64,000 nucleotides of DNA, taken from assembly GCF_017795745.1 (NCBI RefSeq), contig NZ_CP059067.1, forward strand, positions 3,038,001 through 3,102,000. Reading direction: 5' to 3'. Under the pieces are notes generated by a model. It made no database searches. It was given only the letters and a program-made list of their open reading frames with translations, and was not told the DNA's origin. This document shows, in pieces, positions 26,715 through 35,776 of this stretch. A program made the translations under genes and the position numbers. How positions within the stretch are numbered: the stretch's first letter is position 1; each line of letters starts with the position of its first letter. Source of the stretch: Rhizobacter sp. AJA081-3 (GTDB lineage: Bacteria; Pseudomonadota; Gammaproteobacteria; Burkholderiales; Burkholderiaceae_C).

Positions 26715-29552
26715 ATGACCGAACTCGCGAAATCCTTCGAACCCGCCGCCATCGAAGCCCATTGGGGCCCGCTGTGGGAGAAGACCGGCGCCTACCGCCC
26801 CACCCTGGATACGAGCAAGCCCTCGTTCTCCATCCAGCTGCCGCCGCCGAACGTGACGGGCACGCTGCACATGGGCCACGCGTTCAACCAGACCATCATG
26901 GACTCGTTGACGCGCTACCACCGCATGCGCGGCTTCAACACGCTGTGGGTGCCGGGTACCGACCACGCCGGCATCGCCACGCAGATCGTCGTCGAGCGCC
27001 AGCTGCAGGAGGCCGGCATCAGCCGCCACGAGCTCGGCCGCGAGACCTTCCTGAAGCACGTGTGGGACTGGAAGCACAGCTCGGGCGCGACCATCACGCG
27101 GCAGATGCGCCGCATGGGCGACAGCGTGAGCTGGGAGCACGAGTACTTCACGATGGACGAGAAGCTCTCGACCGTCGTCACCGACACCTTCGTACGGCTG
27201 TTCGAGGAAGGCCTGATCTACCGCGGCAAGCGCCTGGTCAACTGGGATCCGGTGCTGATGTCGGCCGTCTCCGACCTCGAGGTCGAGAGCGAGGAGGAAG
27301 ATGGCTCGCTGTGGCACATCGCCTACCCGCTGACCGACGGCTCCGGGCGGCTCGTCGTCGCGACGACGCGCCCCGAGACCATGCTCGGCGACGTGGCCGT
27401 GATGGTTCACCCCGAAGACGAGCGCTACACCGCGCTGATCGGCAAGACGGTCCGCCTGCCGCTGTGCGACCGCGACATTCCCGTCATTGCCGATGCCTAC
27501 GTGGACCGCGAGTTCGGCACCGGCGTCGTCAAGGTCACGCCGGCGCACGACACGAACGACTACGCGGTCGGCCTGCGCCACGGGCTGCCGATCATCGGCG
27601 TGCTCTCGCTCGATGCGAAGGTGAACGACAACGCGCCGGCTGCCTACCGCGGGCTGGATCGCTTCGTCGCGCGCAAGAAGGTCGTCGCGGACCTGGACGC
27701 ACTGGGCCTGCTCGTCGAGGTGAAGAAGCACAAGCTGATGGTGCCGCGTTGCGCGCGCACCGGGCAGGTGGTCGAGCCCATGCTCACCGACCAGTGGTTC
27801 GTCGCCACCACCAAGCCGGGCGCGAACGGCAAGAGCATCGCGCAGCAGGCCATCGAGGTGGTCGAGAACGGCTCGGTGAAGTTCGTGCCCGAGCAGTGGG
27901 TGAACACCTACAACCAGTGGATGAACAACATCCAGGACTGGTGCATCTCGCGCCAGCTCTGGTGGGGCCACCAGATCCCGGCCTGGTACGGCATCGACGG
28001 CGAGGTGTTCGTCGCGCGCAGCGAAGACGAGGCGCGCGCCAAGGCGACGAAGGCCGGCTACGCCGGGCCGCTGCAGCGCGACCCCGATGTTCTGGACACC
28101 TGGTACTCGTCGGCGCTGGTGCCCTTCTCGACGCTGGGCTGGCCGGCGAAGACGGTCGAGCAGGACCTGTTCCTGCCCTCGTCGGTGCTGGTCACCGGCT
28201 TCGACATCATCTTCTTCTGGGTCGCCCGGATGATCATGATGACGGTGCACTTCACCGGGCAGGTGCCGTTCCGCCATGTCTACATCCACGGCCTGGTGCG
28301 CGACGCGCAGGGCCGCAAGATGAGCAAGAGCGAAGGCAACGTGCTCGACCCGGTCGACCTGATCGACGGCATCGCGCTGCCGCCCCTGCTCGACAAGCGC
28401 ACCACCGGACTGCGCCGCCCCGAGACCGCGCCGCGCGTGCGCAAGGACACCGAGAAGGAGTTCCCCGACGGCATCCCGGCCTTCGGCGCCGATGCGCTGC
28501 GTTTCACCTTCGCCTCGCTGGCCAGTCTCGGCCGCAACATCAACTTCGACAGCAAGCGCTGCGAGGGCTACCGCAACTTCTGCAACAAGCTCTGGAACGC
28601 CACCAAGTTCGTGCTGATGAACTGCGAAGGGCAGGACTGCGGTCTCAAGGAACACACCAAGGCGGAATGCGCGCCCGGCCAGCCCTTCCACGGCTACCTG
28701 AGCTTCTCGCAGGCCGACCGCTGGATCAGCGGGGAACTGCAGCGTGTCGAGGCAGCGGTGGCGCAGGGCTTCGCCGACTACCGGCTCGACAACGTTGCCA
28801 CCGCCATCTACACCTTCGTGTGGGACGAGTATTGCGACTGGTACATCGAGATCGCCAAGGTGCAGATCGCCAGCGGCACCGAAGCACAGCAGCGCGCCAC
28901 GCGCCGCACGCTGATCCGCGTGCTGGAGACGGTGCTGCGCCTGCTGCACCCGATCACGCCCTTCATCACCGCCGAGCTGTGGGGGAAGGTCGCGCCGGTC
29001 GCCGGCCGGCATGTGCCGCAGGGTATCGTCAACGCGCCCTACCCGCAGGCCCAGCTCGACAAGGTCGACCCGGCGGCCGACGCCTGGGTCGCCAAGCTGA
29101 AGGACCTGGCCGGCGCCTGCCGCGCGCTGCGCAGCGAGATGAGCCTGTCGCCGGCCCAGCGCGTGCCGCTGCGCGCCTGCGGCGACAACGCCTTCCTGCG
29201 CGAGGCGTCGCCGATGCTCACCGCGCTGGCCAAGCTCGCCGAGGTGCAGGTGTTCGACGACGAGGCCGCGTTCACCCAGGCCACGCAGGCGCTGCCGGTG
29301 GTGGTGCGCGGCGAATCGCGCCTGGCGTTGCATGTCGAGATCGACGTGGCCGCCGAGCGCGAGCGCCTGTCCAAGGAGATCGCACGCCTGGAGGGCGAGA
29401 TCACCAAGGCCACCGCGAAGCTCGCCAACGAGGGTTTCGTTGCGCGCGCCCCGGCCGCCGTGGTGGCGCAGGAGCGTCAGCGCATCGCCGACTTCACGTC
29501 GACACGGGACCGTCTGCGAGATCAGCTGGGACGCTTGGGTCCGTCGGCCTGA
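26715..29552 (+). CDS. valS: Valyl-tRNA synthetase
   Basis: Class I aminoacyl-tRNA synthetase of 945 aa. The HIGH-like signature is in [15 protein letters not shown] near residue 45 and KMSKS in [14 protein letters not shown] near 535; the CP1 editing domain lies between ([13 protein letters not shown]). The C-terminal coiled coil ([19 protein letters not shown] onward) is the ValS arm. The start ATG at 26715 begins [14 protein letters not shown], the usual family start. The 3' end overlaps the convergent dehydrogenase gene by 59 bases. Confidence 0.97.
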   Translation: MTELAKSFEPAAIEAHWGPLWEKTGAYRPTLDTSKPSFSIQLPPPNVTGTLHMGHAFNQTIMDSLTRYHRMRGFNTLWVPGTDHAGIATQIVVERQLQEAGISRHELGRETFLKHVWDWKHSSGATITRQMRRMGDSVSWEHEYFTMDEKLSTVVTDTFVRLFEEGLIYRGKRLVNWDPVLMSAVSDLEVESEEEDGSLWHIAYPLTDGSGRLVVATTRPETMLGDVAVMVHPEDERYTALIGKTVRLPLCDRDIPVIADAYVDREFGTGVVKVTPAHDTNDYAVGLRHGLPIIGVLSLDAKVNDNAPAAYRGLDRFVARKKVVADLDALGLLVEVKKHKLMVPRCARTGQVVEPMLTDQWFVATTKPGANGKSIAQQAIEVVENGSVKFVPEQWVNTYNQWMNNIQDWCISRQLWWGHQIPAWYGIDGEVFVARSEDEARAKATKAGYAGPLQRDPDVLDTWYSSALVPFSTLGWPAKTVEQDLFLPSSVLVTGFDIIFFWVARMIMMTVHFTGQVPFRHVYIHGLVRDAQGRKMSKSEGNVLDPVDLIDGIALPPLLDKRTTGLRRPETAPRVRKDTEKEFPDGIPAFGADALRFTFASLASLGRNINFDSKRCEGYRNFCNKLWNATKFVLMNCEGQDCGLKEHTKAECAPGQPFHGYLSFSQADRWISGELQRVEAAVAQGFADYRLDNVATAIYTFVWDEYCDWYIEIAKVQIASGTEAQQRATRRTLIRVLETVLRLLHPITPFITAELWGKVAPVAGRHVPQGIVNAPYPQAQLDKVDPAADAWVAKLKDLAGACRALRSEMSLSPAQRVPLRACGDNAFLREASPMLTALAKLAEVQVFDDEAAFTQATQALPVVVRGESRLALHVEIDVAAERERLSKEIARLEGEITKATAKLANEGFVARAPAAVVAQERQRIADFTSTRDRLRDQLGRLGPSA

Positions 29553-30471
29553 AGTCCCGGTGCGGCTGCGGTGCCGTGGCGAGCAGCTCGTCGATGCGCC
29601 GGGCCACGGCCCAGGCGCTGCGCAGGCGCGATTCGCGCGTGGTGCTGGCCACGCGCGGCGTGATCTGCAGGGTGCTGATGCCGGCCAGCGGGCGGCCGCT
29701 GTCGAGCGCGCCGGGCTCCAGGCTGTCCAGCCAGGCCGCGGCGACACGGCCGCTGGCCAGCACATCGGCCAGAGCCTTCTCGTCGAACAGCGCCGAATGC
29801 GCCGTGCTGACGATCACCTGGTTGGGTTTGCAGAAGGGCAGGAATCGGTCGCCCAGCAGGCCCTGGTAGCGGCTGAAGTAGGTGAGTTGCACGCACACTG
29901 CATCGCACACTTCGAGCAGCTCGCGCAAACCCATCGGGCGCACGCGCCAGCGTTCCCACACCGTGTCGGTGGCGTGCAGCGAAGGGTCGTAGCCCACCAC
30001 CTTGGAGCCGAAGGCACCGAGCAGCTGCGACATCGAGCGCGCCGCCGGCGGCATGCCGATCAGGCCCACCGTCGCGGCACCGAGCTCGCGGCCGACCAGC
30101 ATGCCGTCGCTGCCGACCACCGGCACGCGGCGCAGCATCGACAGCAGCGCGCCGATCATGAACTCGGCCTCGGCCTGCGCGCTGGCCGTCAAGCTGCGCA
30201 CCACCTCGACGCCGGCGCGCGCGCAGGCATCGAGGTCGATGTTCTCGGCGCCGGCGCTCACGCGGCCCACGGCGCGCAGCATCGGCGCGTAGTGCAGCGC
30301 CTGCGCGTCGATGGCGGCGCTGGGAGGCACGATGATGGCGCGCACGTTGTACAGCGACTGCCGCAAGGCACGCGGCTCGCGCGCCAGCTCAGGGGCGAAG
30401 CGCACCGCGTGCCGTGACTCGAGCCACTGCATCACTTCGCTTTCGAGCGGTTCAATGACGAGGAGATCCAT
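29494..30471 (-). CDS. D-2-hydroxyacid dehydrogenase-like protein with altered active site
   Basis: Protein of 325 aa with the fold of NAD-dependent D-isomer 2-hydroxyacid dehydrogenases ([35 protein letters not shown]). Two catalytic residues are changed: the Arg in the usual ARG(G) turn is His ([13 protein letters not shown]), and the catalytic His in TPH is Arg (ITPRVASTT). The nucleotide loop reads [12 protein letters not shown] instead of GxGxxG. The usual hydride-transfer chemistry is therefore unlikely, unless the Arg and His have exchanged roles. The start begins [13 protein letters not shown]. Overlaps the valS 3' end and is divergent from galU. Confidence 0.8.
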   Translation of the reverse strand: MDLLVIEPLESEVMQWLESRHAVRFAPELAREPRALRQSLYNVRAIIVPPSAAIDAQALHYAPMLRAVGRVSAGAENIDLDACARAGVEVVRSLTASAQAEAEFMIGALLSMLRRVPVVGSDGMLVGRELGAATVGLIGMPPAARSMSQLLGAFGSKVVGYDPSLHATDTVWERWRVRPMGLRELLEVCDAVCVQLTYFSRYQGLLGDRFLPFCKPNQVIVSTAHSALFDEKALADVLASGRVAAAWLDSLEPGALDSGRPLAGISTLQITPRVASTTRESRLRSAWAVARRIDELLATAPQPHRDFRPTDPSVPADLADGPVST

Positions 30472-30550
30472 GCGTGTGTGTGGTGCGGCGAACCGTCTTC
30501 GTCATCATCCCCGTGCCAGAATTCGGCAAACCTGAGGGCATTGTAAGTAA

Positions 30551-31417
30551 ATGAAAGTCAACAAGGCGATCTTCCCCGTGGCCGGCCTCGGTACACGCTT
30601 CCTGCCGGCCACCAAGGCCCAACCCAAGGAGATGCTGCCTGTCGTCGACAAGCCGCTCATCCAGTACGCCGTCGAAGAAGCGTATGCCGCCGGCGTTCGC
30701 GAGATGATTTTCGTGACCGGCCGGCACAAGCGCCCCATCGAAGACCACTTTGACATGACCTTCGAGTTGGAGGTAGCCCTCGAACAGGCGGGCAAGCAGG
30801 ACCTGCTGGACGTGGTACGCAGCGTCAAGCCGGACGACATGGAGTGCATCTACGTGCGCCAGCCGCAGGCGCTGGGCCTGGGCCATGCGGTGCTGTGCGG
30901 GCAGCGTCTGGTCGGCAACGAGCCCTTCGCCGTGCTGCTGGCCGACGACCTGATGGTCGGCGAAAAGCCGGTGCTGCAGCAGATGACCGAGGCCTATGCC
31001 GAATGGCGCACCTCGATCCTGGCAGTGCAGGAGGTGCCGGCCGAGCACACCCGGCGCTACGGCATCGTGGCCGGCAACCCGGTCAACGACCGCATGATCG
31101 ACATCCAGCGCATCGTCGAGAAGCCGGCGCCGGAGGATGCGCCTTCACGCCTGGGGGTGGCCGGGCGCTACATCCTCACACCGGGGGTTTTCCACGAGAT
31201 CATGAACCAGCCGCGCGGCGTGGGCGGCGAGATCCAGCTCACCGATGGCATCGCCGGGCTGCTGCGGCGCGAGAAGGTGTTTGCCTACCGCTACGACGGC
31301 AAGCGCTATGACTGCGGCAGCAAGGAAGGATTCCTGCAGGCCAACGTCGAACTGGCGCTGGCCCACCCGCTGCTCGGGCCGGGCTTCCGCGAGTACCTGA
31401 AGACGCTGAAGCTCTGA
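30551..31417 (+). CDS. galU: UTP--glucose-1-phosphate uridylyltransferase
   Basis: GalU of 288 aa, making UDP-glucose for polysaccharide and envelope synthesis. The N-terminal [18 protein letters not shown] is the nucleotide-binding signature, followed by [29 protein letters not shown] carries the metal-binding acidic residues and [15 protein letters not shown] is also typical. Full length. It is divergent from the dehydrogenase-like gene with 79 bases between starts and converges on tusA. Confidence 0.96.
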   Translation: MKVNKAIFPVAGLGTRFLPATKAQPKEMLPVVDKPLIQYAVEEAYAAGVREMIFVTGRHKRPIEDHFDMTFELEVALEQAGKQDLLDVVRSVKPDDMECIYVRQPQALGLGHAVLCGQRLVGNEPFAVLLADDLMVGEKPVLQQMTEAYAEWRTSILAVQEVPAEHTRRYGIVAGNPVNDRMIDIQRIVEKPAPEDAPSRLGVAGRYILTPGVFHEIMNQPRGVGGEIQLTDGIAGLLRREKVFAYRYDGKRYDCGSKEGFLQANVELALAHPLLGPGFREYLKTLKL

Positions 31418-31430
31418 GCCGCGCCGCCGT

Positions 31431-31658
31431 TCAGCGGCGACGCAGGAAGTGGATGAACTCGTCGTTCGCCGACGATTGCTCCACCAGCTCGTTGCCGGTC
31501 TGGCGCGCGAAGGCCTGGAAGTCGCGCAGCGAGCCCGGGTCGGTGGCCACGACCTTGAGAACGTCTCCGCTCTTCATGTCGGCCAGGGCTTTCTTGGCCT
31601 TCAGGATGGGCAGCGGGCAGTTCAGGCCGCGGGTGTCGATCTCTTTCTGGGCGTCCAT
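31431..31658 (-). CDS. tusA: TusA-family sulfurtransferase
   Basis: Protein of 75 aa with the TusA/SirA signature RGLNCPLPILKAKKAL, where the Cys in CPLP carries the persulfide. It relays sulfur, for example to tRNA thiolation. It is the last gene of a minus-strand cluster after cysM and a NUDIX gene, 29 bases downstream of the NUDIX stop, so cysteine synthesis and sulfur transfer genes are grouped here. The start at 31658 (MDAQKEIDTRGL) leaves a normal TusA length. Confidence 0.92.
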   Translation of the reverse strand: MDAQKEIDTRGLNCPLPILKAKKALADMKSGDVLKVVATDPGSLRDFQAFARQTGNELVEQSSANDEFIHFLRRR

Positions 31659-31687
31659 GGCGATCCTCGGAGGGAGACGAATTCTAA

Positions 31688-32239
31688 CTAGACCGGCCGC
31701 GGCGGCAGGTCGATGAACTGTGGCACAAACCCGCGCCCGCGCAGCCAGTCGGCCAGCGCGTAGCCGGTGCCGGCGGGCCAGCAACGCACCGCCTCGGGTG
31801 GGAAGAGCCGGTATTCAGCGAGCTCCGGCGACAGGTGGATCGGCCCATGTGCGAGCACGTGGTAGGCGATGATCACCTGGTTCATGCGCTGGAAGTCGTA
31901 GACGCCGATCAGGTCGACGGCATCGACCTGCACCGAGGTCTCTTCCAGCACCTCGCGCGCGATGCCTTCCTGCGGCGTCTCGCCGGCCTCCATGAAGCCG
32001 GTGATCAGCGCGAACATGCGGCCCGTCCAGGCCGCGTTGCGCGCCAGCAGGATCTGCCCGCCCTGGTCGGCCATCTCGATGACGGCGGCGAGCACCGGCG
32101 TCGGGTTGTTCCAGTGCGTCCACTCGCAGGCCGGGCAGCGCAGCCGCTCCTTGGGGCCGCCGTCTTCCTCGCGGGCCAGCCACTGCAGCGGCGTCGCGCA
32201 GGCGGGGCAGAAACGGAAGGCGGGCGGAGCGCCGCTCAT
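31688..32239 (-). CDS. NUDIX hydrolase with zinc ribbon
   Basis: Protein of 183 aa. Two CPAC pairs (FCPACATP and RCPACEWTHW) form a zinc ribbon in residues 10-45, followed by a NUDIX domain with GFMEAGETPQEG and REVLEETSV. The box fits GX5EX7REUXEE, though the final conserved Gly is Ser. The layout resembles the C-terminal half of NudC-type pyrophosphatases; the substrate cannot be told from sequence. Its ATG overlaps the cysM stop by four bases (ATGA), and tusA follows, so the three form an operon. Confidence 0.85.
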   Translation of the reverse strand: MSGAPPAFRFCPACATPLQWLAREEDGGPKERLRCPACEWTHWNNPTPVLAAVIEMADQGGQILLARNAAWTGRMFALITGFMEAGETPQEGIAREVLEETSVQVDAVDLIGVYDFQRMNQVIIAYHVLAHGPIHLSPELAEYRLFPPEAVRCWPAGTGYALADWLRGRGFVPQFIDLPPRPV

Positions 32240-33153
32240 GCCGGGAAGACCCCGGTGGACAGATAACGGTCGCCACGGTCGCAGACGATGAACACGATGG
32301 TCGCGTTCTCCACCTGCCGTGCCACCTGCAGCGCCACCCAGCAGGCGCCGGCGGCCGAGATGCCGGCGAACAGACCCTCCTCGCGCGCCAGTCGCCGCGC
32401 CATCTCCTCGGCATCGGCCTGGCTCACCGACACCGTCTCGTCGACCCAGACCGGGTCGTAGATCTTCGGCAGGTATTCCTGCGGCCACTTGCGGATGCCC
32501 GGGATGCGCGAGCCTTCGCTGGGCTGGGCGCCGATCACGCGCACGTCGCCGTTGCGCTCTTTCAGGTAGCGCGAGGTGCCGGTGATGCTGCCGGTGGTGC
32601 CCATGGCGCTGACGAAGTGGGTGACGCGCCCGTTCGTGTCGCGCCAGATCTCCGGGCCGGTGGTCTCGTAGTGCACGCGCGGGTTGTCGGGGTTGGCGAA
32701 CTGGTCGAGCACGCGGCCCTTGCCGTCCTTCTGCATCTGCTCGGCCAGGTCGCGCGCGTACTCCATGCCGCCCGAGCGCGGCGTGAGGATCAGCTCGGCG
32801 CCGAAGGCCTTCATGGTCTGCGCACGCTCGATCGAGAGGTCCTCCGGCATGATCAGCAGCATGCGGTAGCCGCGCATCGCGGCAGCCATCGCCAGCGCAA
32901 TGCCGGTGTTGCCCGAGGTGGCCTCGATCAGCGTGTCGCCCGGCTTGATCTCGCCGCGCTCCTCGGCGCGGCGGATCATGCTGATGGCCGGGCGGTCCTT
33001 CACCGAGCCGGCCGGGTTGTTGCCCTCGAGCTTGCCCAGGATGACGTTGCCGCGGCGCTCGTTGTCGGCACCGGGCACGCGCACGAGGCGCACCAGCGGG
33101 GTGTTGCCGATCACGTCTTCCAGCGTCGGATAGCGGGGTGCAGCGTGGCTCAT
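32236..33153 (-). CDS. cysM: Cysteine synthase B
   Basis: O-acetylserine sulfhydrylase B of 305 aa, a PLP enzyme making cysteine from sulfide or thiosulfate. The start TLEDVIGNTPLVRLVRV is characteristic; the PLP-lysine lies in NPAGSVKDRPA near residue 55, and EATSGNTGIALAMAAAMRGY is the substrate loop. The version with GSVKDRPA fits CysM rather than CysK. It heads a minus-strand operon with the NUDIX and tusA genes, and complements the sulfate assimilation operon at the left end of the window. Confidence 0.94.
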   Translation of the reverse strand: MSHAAPRYPTLEDVIGNTPLVRLVRVPGADNERRGNVILGKLEGNNPAGSVKDRPAISMIRRAEERGEIKPGDTLIEATSGNTGIALAMAAAMRGYRMLLIMPEDLSIERAQTMKAFGAELILTPRSGGMEYARDLAEQMQKDGKGRVLDQFANPDNPRVHYETTGPEIWRDTNGRVTHFVSAMGTTGSITGTSRYLKERNGDVRVIGAQPSEGSRIPGIRKWPQEYLPKIYDPVWVDETVSVSQADAEEMARRLAREEGLFAGISAAGACWVALQVARQVENATIVFIVCDRGDRYLSTGVFPA

Positions 33154-33208
33154 CGTTCCTCCTCGCGGCCATTGTCGCAGGGCCGCCCGCGCCCCGCAGG
33201 GCGCGTGA

Positions 33209-33214
33209 CATAAT
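33209..33214 (+). promoter_or_regulatory. -10 box for tRNA-Leu
   Basis: CATAAT, five of six matches to TATAAT, about 35 bases before the tRNA. No clear -35 box is seen. Confidence 0.4.
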
Positions 33215-33249
33215 CCGGCCCCTCCAAGGCCTACCCAGCGCCCGCACCT

Positions 33250-33336
33250 GCCGGAGTGGCGAAATCGGTAGACGCAGCAGACTCAAAATCTGCCGAGGGC
33301 AACCTCGTACCGGTTCGATTCCGGTCTCCGGCACCA
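33250..33336 (+). tRNA. tRNA-Leu(CAA)
   Basis: Class II tRNA of 87 bases with acceptor arms GCCGGAG and CTCCGGC, anticodon loop CTCAAAA with CAA at 33284-33286 for UUG codons, a long variable arm, T-arm GGTTCGATTCC and encoded CCA. The in-frame open region from 33256 reading MAKSVDAADSKSA is the tRNA itself, not protein. Confidence 0.97.
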
Positions 33337-33348
33337 CCTCCTCCAACC

Positions 33349-33939
33349 ATGCCCGCACTGCCGCCCGTCACCCAAGCGCTGCTGCTCATCAACGTAGCCT
33401 TGTTCGCGGCCGATGCGCTGCTGGGGCACCTGCTCAGCGCGCTGTTCGCGCTGTGGCCGATCGGGCCGAACTTCATGCCCTGGCAGGTGGTGACCTACGC
33501 ATTCCTGCACGGCGACTTCTTCCACCTGTTCTTCAACATGCTGGGGCTGTGGATGTTCGGCGCCGAACTCGAGCGCATCTGGGGCACCAAGCGCTTCATC
33601 CAGTTCTATGCCGCCAGCGTGCTGACCGCGGCGCTGTGCCAGTTGCTGGTCAACGCCCTGCTCGACTCGCGAGTCCCCACCGTGGGCGCCTCGGGCGGCT
33701 TGTTCGGCCTGCTGCTGGCCTTCGGCATGATGTTCCCGAACCGAATCATCATGCCGCTGTTCCCGCCGATCCCGATGAAGGCCAAGGTCTTCGTCGCCGT
33801 GTTCGGTGGCCTGGAACTGTTCTTCGGCGTGACCGGCACACAGTCGGGCGTGGCGCACTTCGCCCACCTCGGCGGCATGCTCGGCGGCTTCCTGATGATC
33901 CGCTACTGGCGCGGCCAGTCGCCGTTCGGCCGGCGCTGA
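33349..33939 (+). CDS. Rhomboid family intramembrane serine protease
   Basis: Protein of 196 aa with six predicted membrane segments. The catalytic Ser is in VGASGGLFGLL near residue 117 and the His in HFAHLGGMLGG near 175, giving the normal rhomboid dyad; HLFFNMLGLWMFG near 55 carries the conserved HxxxN motif. It cuts substrates within the membrane. The ATG at 33349 lies 12 bases after the tRNA-Leu CCA; earlier in-frame starts are within the tRNA and were rejected. It may share a transcript with the tRNA. Confidence 0.92.
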   Translation: MPALPPVTQALLLINVALFAADALLGHLLSALFALWPIGPNFMPWQVVTYAFLHGDFFHLFFNMLGLWMFGAELERIWGTKRFIQFYAASVLTAALCQLLVNALLDSRVPTVGASGGLFGLLLAFGMMFPNRIIMPLFPPIPMKAKVFVAVFGGLELFFGVTGTQSGVAHFAHLGGMLGGFLMIRYWRGQSPFGRR

Positions 33940-33959
33940 GCGTTCGGCGCGGGGCCGCT

Positions 33960-34660
33960 TACGGCCCTTTACGGAAGTTCGACGACTGCTGTGCGGGTTG
34001 CGTTGGGCGCGTCAAAGGCACGCCCGGGCAGGCTACGGCGCTTCGCCTCGGCGGTCGGTGCTGCGCACCGACTCCCCTGCGATGCTCGGTCTCATGGCCC
34101 CGTCGCCGAACTCACTCCGCGACCTGCGGTCGCTGCGTTCGGACAGCGTCGACGAGTCAGAAGACGAAGCGCGCTGCGCGCGCGGCCACGAGCCCTCCGC
34201 TTCTCGGCACCTCAGAGGCGCGCCTTCGCCTGCCCGGGCGCGCCTTTGCTGAACCAGCGGTGGAATGCGGTCCGAGCAGAACCACGGGAGGACTTCGCGG
34301 CAGGCGCTGCCCGCGGGGGGCGATTTCTGTGGCGACGAGAAGCGCAGCACCGGGGTCGGCGCGCGAGAGCGCGCTTCGTGAACTGACTTGCCGCGGCTGT
34401 CTGAACGTAGCGACTGCAGGGAGCGTAGTGAGTTCGGCGGCACGACCCCGGGGCGAGCATCGCAGTGGAGTCGGCCTGCAAGGCCGACCGCCACAGCATG
34501 AGCCCCCCGCGGGCAGCGCCTGCCGCGATGCTCGAACGAAGCACGAAGCGGGCATCCCCGAACTTCCGCAACGGGCCGCAAGCGCCTTCTGACCAGCCTC
34601 GCGGCGCCTTCGCTTCGGTCTGAGCGATCGATCGACTTCCCGCAAAGCCCCTGGGCTTTG
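33960..34660. repeat. Non-coding island of inverted, hairpin-rich GC repeats
   Basis: The 776 bases between the rhomboid and HtrA-like genes contain no credible gene. Instead they hold several repeat modules in opposite orientations. One of about 145 bases occurs at 34051-34195 (+) and in reverse at 34345-34490 (-), sharing GAACTCACT, GTCGCT, CGTTC, AGTCAG and CGAAGCGCGCT in the same order. A second module (CAAAGGC, CGCCCGGGCAGGC) occurs at about 34013-34033 and reversed at 34228-34249. A third is the 25-bp pair listed separately. A further hairpin (GCAAAGCCC / GGGCTTTGC) lies at 34642-34661. Open frames here follow the repeats and were rejected. Confidence 0.8.
34297..34526. repeat. Perfect 25-bp inverted repeat pair
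   Basis: The arm at 34297-34321, beginning GCGGCAGGCGCTGCC and ending GCGGGGGGC, is repeated exactly as its reverse complement at 34502-34526, 180 bases away, flanking the second copy of the 145-base repeat. Confidence 0.9.
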
Positions 34661-34715
34661 CACGGTCGGCGCGAAGGATCATGCTGCGGGAAACCGTCGT
34701 CCGCTGGAGTTCGCC

Positions 34716-35756
34716 ATGGCCTTCCTGCCGCTGTGCCGCCTCGCCCTCGCCTCGCTGGTGGCCCTGCTGGCCAGTCTGTCGCCACCGGCGGCCGCACAGC
34801 CGCCGACGGAGGCTTCGGCCGGCGACGCACAGGCTCGGGCCGAAGCGCTGGATCGAGCGAGGTCGGCGATGGTGGCCGTCTTCAGCGAGGCCGTCGACGA
34901 GGCCGGCTCCATCGCCACGCTGGGCGCGCTGCGCCGCGGCTCGGGCGTGGTGATCGGCGACGACGGCCTGGTGCTGACGATCGGCTATCTCATCCTCGAA
35001 GCCGAACGGGTCGACCTGGTCGTCGAGGGTTCGCGGCGCGTGCCGGCCCGCGTGGTGGCCTACGACCTGGCCTCCGGTTTCGGATTGCTGCAGGCGCTAG
35101 CGCCGCTGCGCGTGGCGCCGGTCGCGCTCGGCCGCTCGAGCGGCATGAGCAGCGACGAGCCGCTGATGGTGGCCAGCGGCGGCGCCGAGGGCGAGCTGAG
35201 CCTGGCGCGTCTGGTGTCGCAGCGTGCCTTCTCCGGCTACTGGGAGTACCACATCGACACGGCACTGTTCACCGTGCCGCCACGCACCGACCACAGTGGC
35301 GCAGGCCTGTTCAATCTCGACGGCGAGTTGCTGGGCATCGGCTCGCTGGTCGTCGCCGACGCCATGGGCCCGGGCGCGGGCCGGCTGCCGGGCAACATGT
35401 TCGTTCCGGTCGACTTGCTCAAGCCCATCCTTGCCGAGATGCGCGCGCGTGGCGCGTCGCGGGGCAGCACGCGCGCGTGGCTGGGCCTGAACTGCGCCGA
35501 GAGCGAAGGCGAGGTGCGCGTGTTGCGCGTCACCCGCGAGAGCCCGGCCGAATTGGCCGGCGTGCAGCCGGGCGACCGCATCCTGCGCATCGACGGCGCC
35601 GAGGTTGGCGCGCTCGAGACGCTCTACAAGACACTGTGGCGCGACGGCGCCGAGCGCGACGTGCTGCTGACCATCCGCCGTGGCGGCGAGGTCCAGACGC
35701 TCACCGTGCACGCGCTCGACCGCATGAAGACCCTGCGAACGCCGCAGGGCATCTGA
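34716..35756 (+). CDS. HtrA/S1C-like exported protein with PDZ domain, catalytic triad degraded
   Basis: Protein of 346 aa with a signal peptide (LASLVALLASLSPPAAAQ), a trypsin-like HtrA domain (about residues 45-245) and a C-terminal PDZ domain (ESPAELAGVQPGDRILRIDG). The fold is recognisable (GSGVVIGDDGLVLT, GELLGIGSLV), but the His site reads TIGYLIL instead of TNNHVV, the Asp site YDLASGFGLL lacks the usual DLAL Asp, and only the Ser remains in DHSGAGLF. Proteolysis is unlikely; it may bind peptides as a chaperone or sensor. ATG 34716 has GGAG eight bases upstream. It converges on the SDR gene. Confidence 0.8.
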   Translation: MAFLPLCRLALASLVALLASLSPPAAAQPPTEASAGDAQARAEALDRARSAMVAVFSEAVDEAGSIATLGALRRGSGVVIGDDGLVLTIGYLILEAERVDLVVEGSRRVPARVVAYDLASGFGLLQALAPLRVAPVALGRSSGMSSDEPLMVASGGAEGELSLARLVSQRAFSGYWEYHIDTALFTVPPRTDHSGAGLFNLDGELLGIGSLVVADAMGPGAGRLPGNMFVPVDLLKPILAEMRARGASRGSTRAWLGLNCAESEGEVRVLRVTRESPAELAGVQPGDRILRIDGAEVGALETLYKTLWRDGAERDVLLTIRRGGEVQTLTVHALDRMKTLRTPQGI

Positions 35757-35776
35757 TCCTGGCGCGCCAGGATCAG
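35753..35776. terminator. Perfect 24-bp palindrome spanning two convergent stop codons
   Basis: The half CTGATCCTGGCG (35753-35764) is followed directly by its exact reverse complement to 35776. The TGA of the HtrA-like gene and the TCA (stop on the minus strand) of the SDR gene are both part of it. It could act as a shared bidirectional terminator, although no T run follows. Confidence 0.55.

Noticed and set aside
25190-29869. Open frame of over 1500 codons covering the S41 and valS region
   Set aside because: It crosses two confirmed genes in the wrong frame and has the low-complexity Arg/Ala/Gly composition of a shadow frame.
33256-33348. In-frame N-terminal extension of the rhomboid protein reading MAKSVDAADSKSA
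   Set aside because: This is the translated tRNA-Leu(CAA) sequence, a known annotation artefact; the true start is the ATG at 33349.
33991-34592. Several open frames on both strands in the repeat island
   Set aside because: They follow the repeat copies, recur in opposite orientation and resemble no protein; the region is better explained as non-coding repeats.
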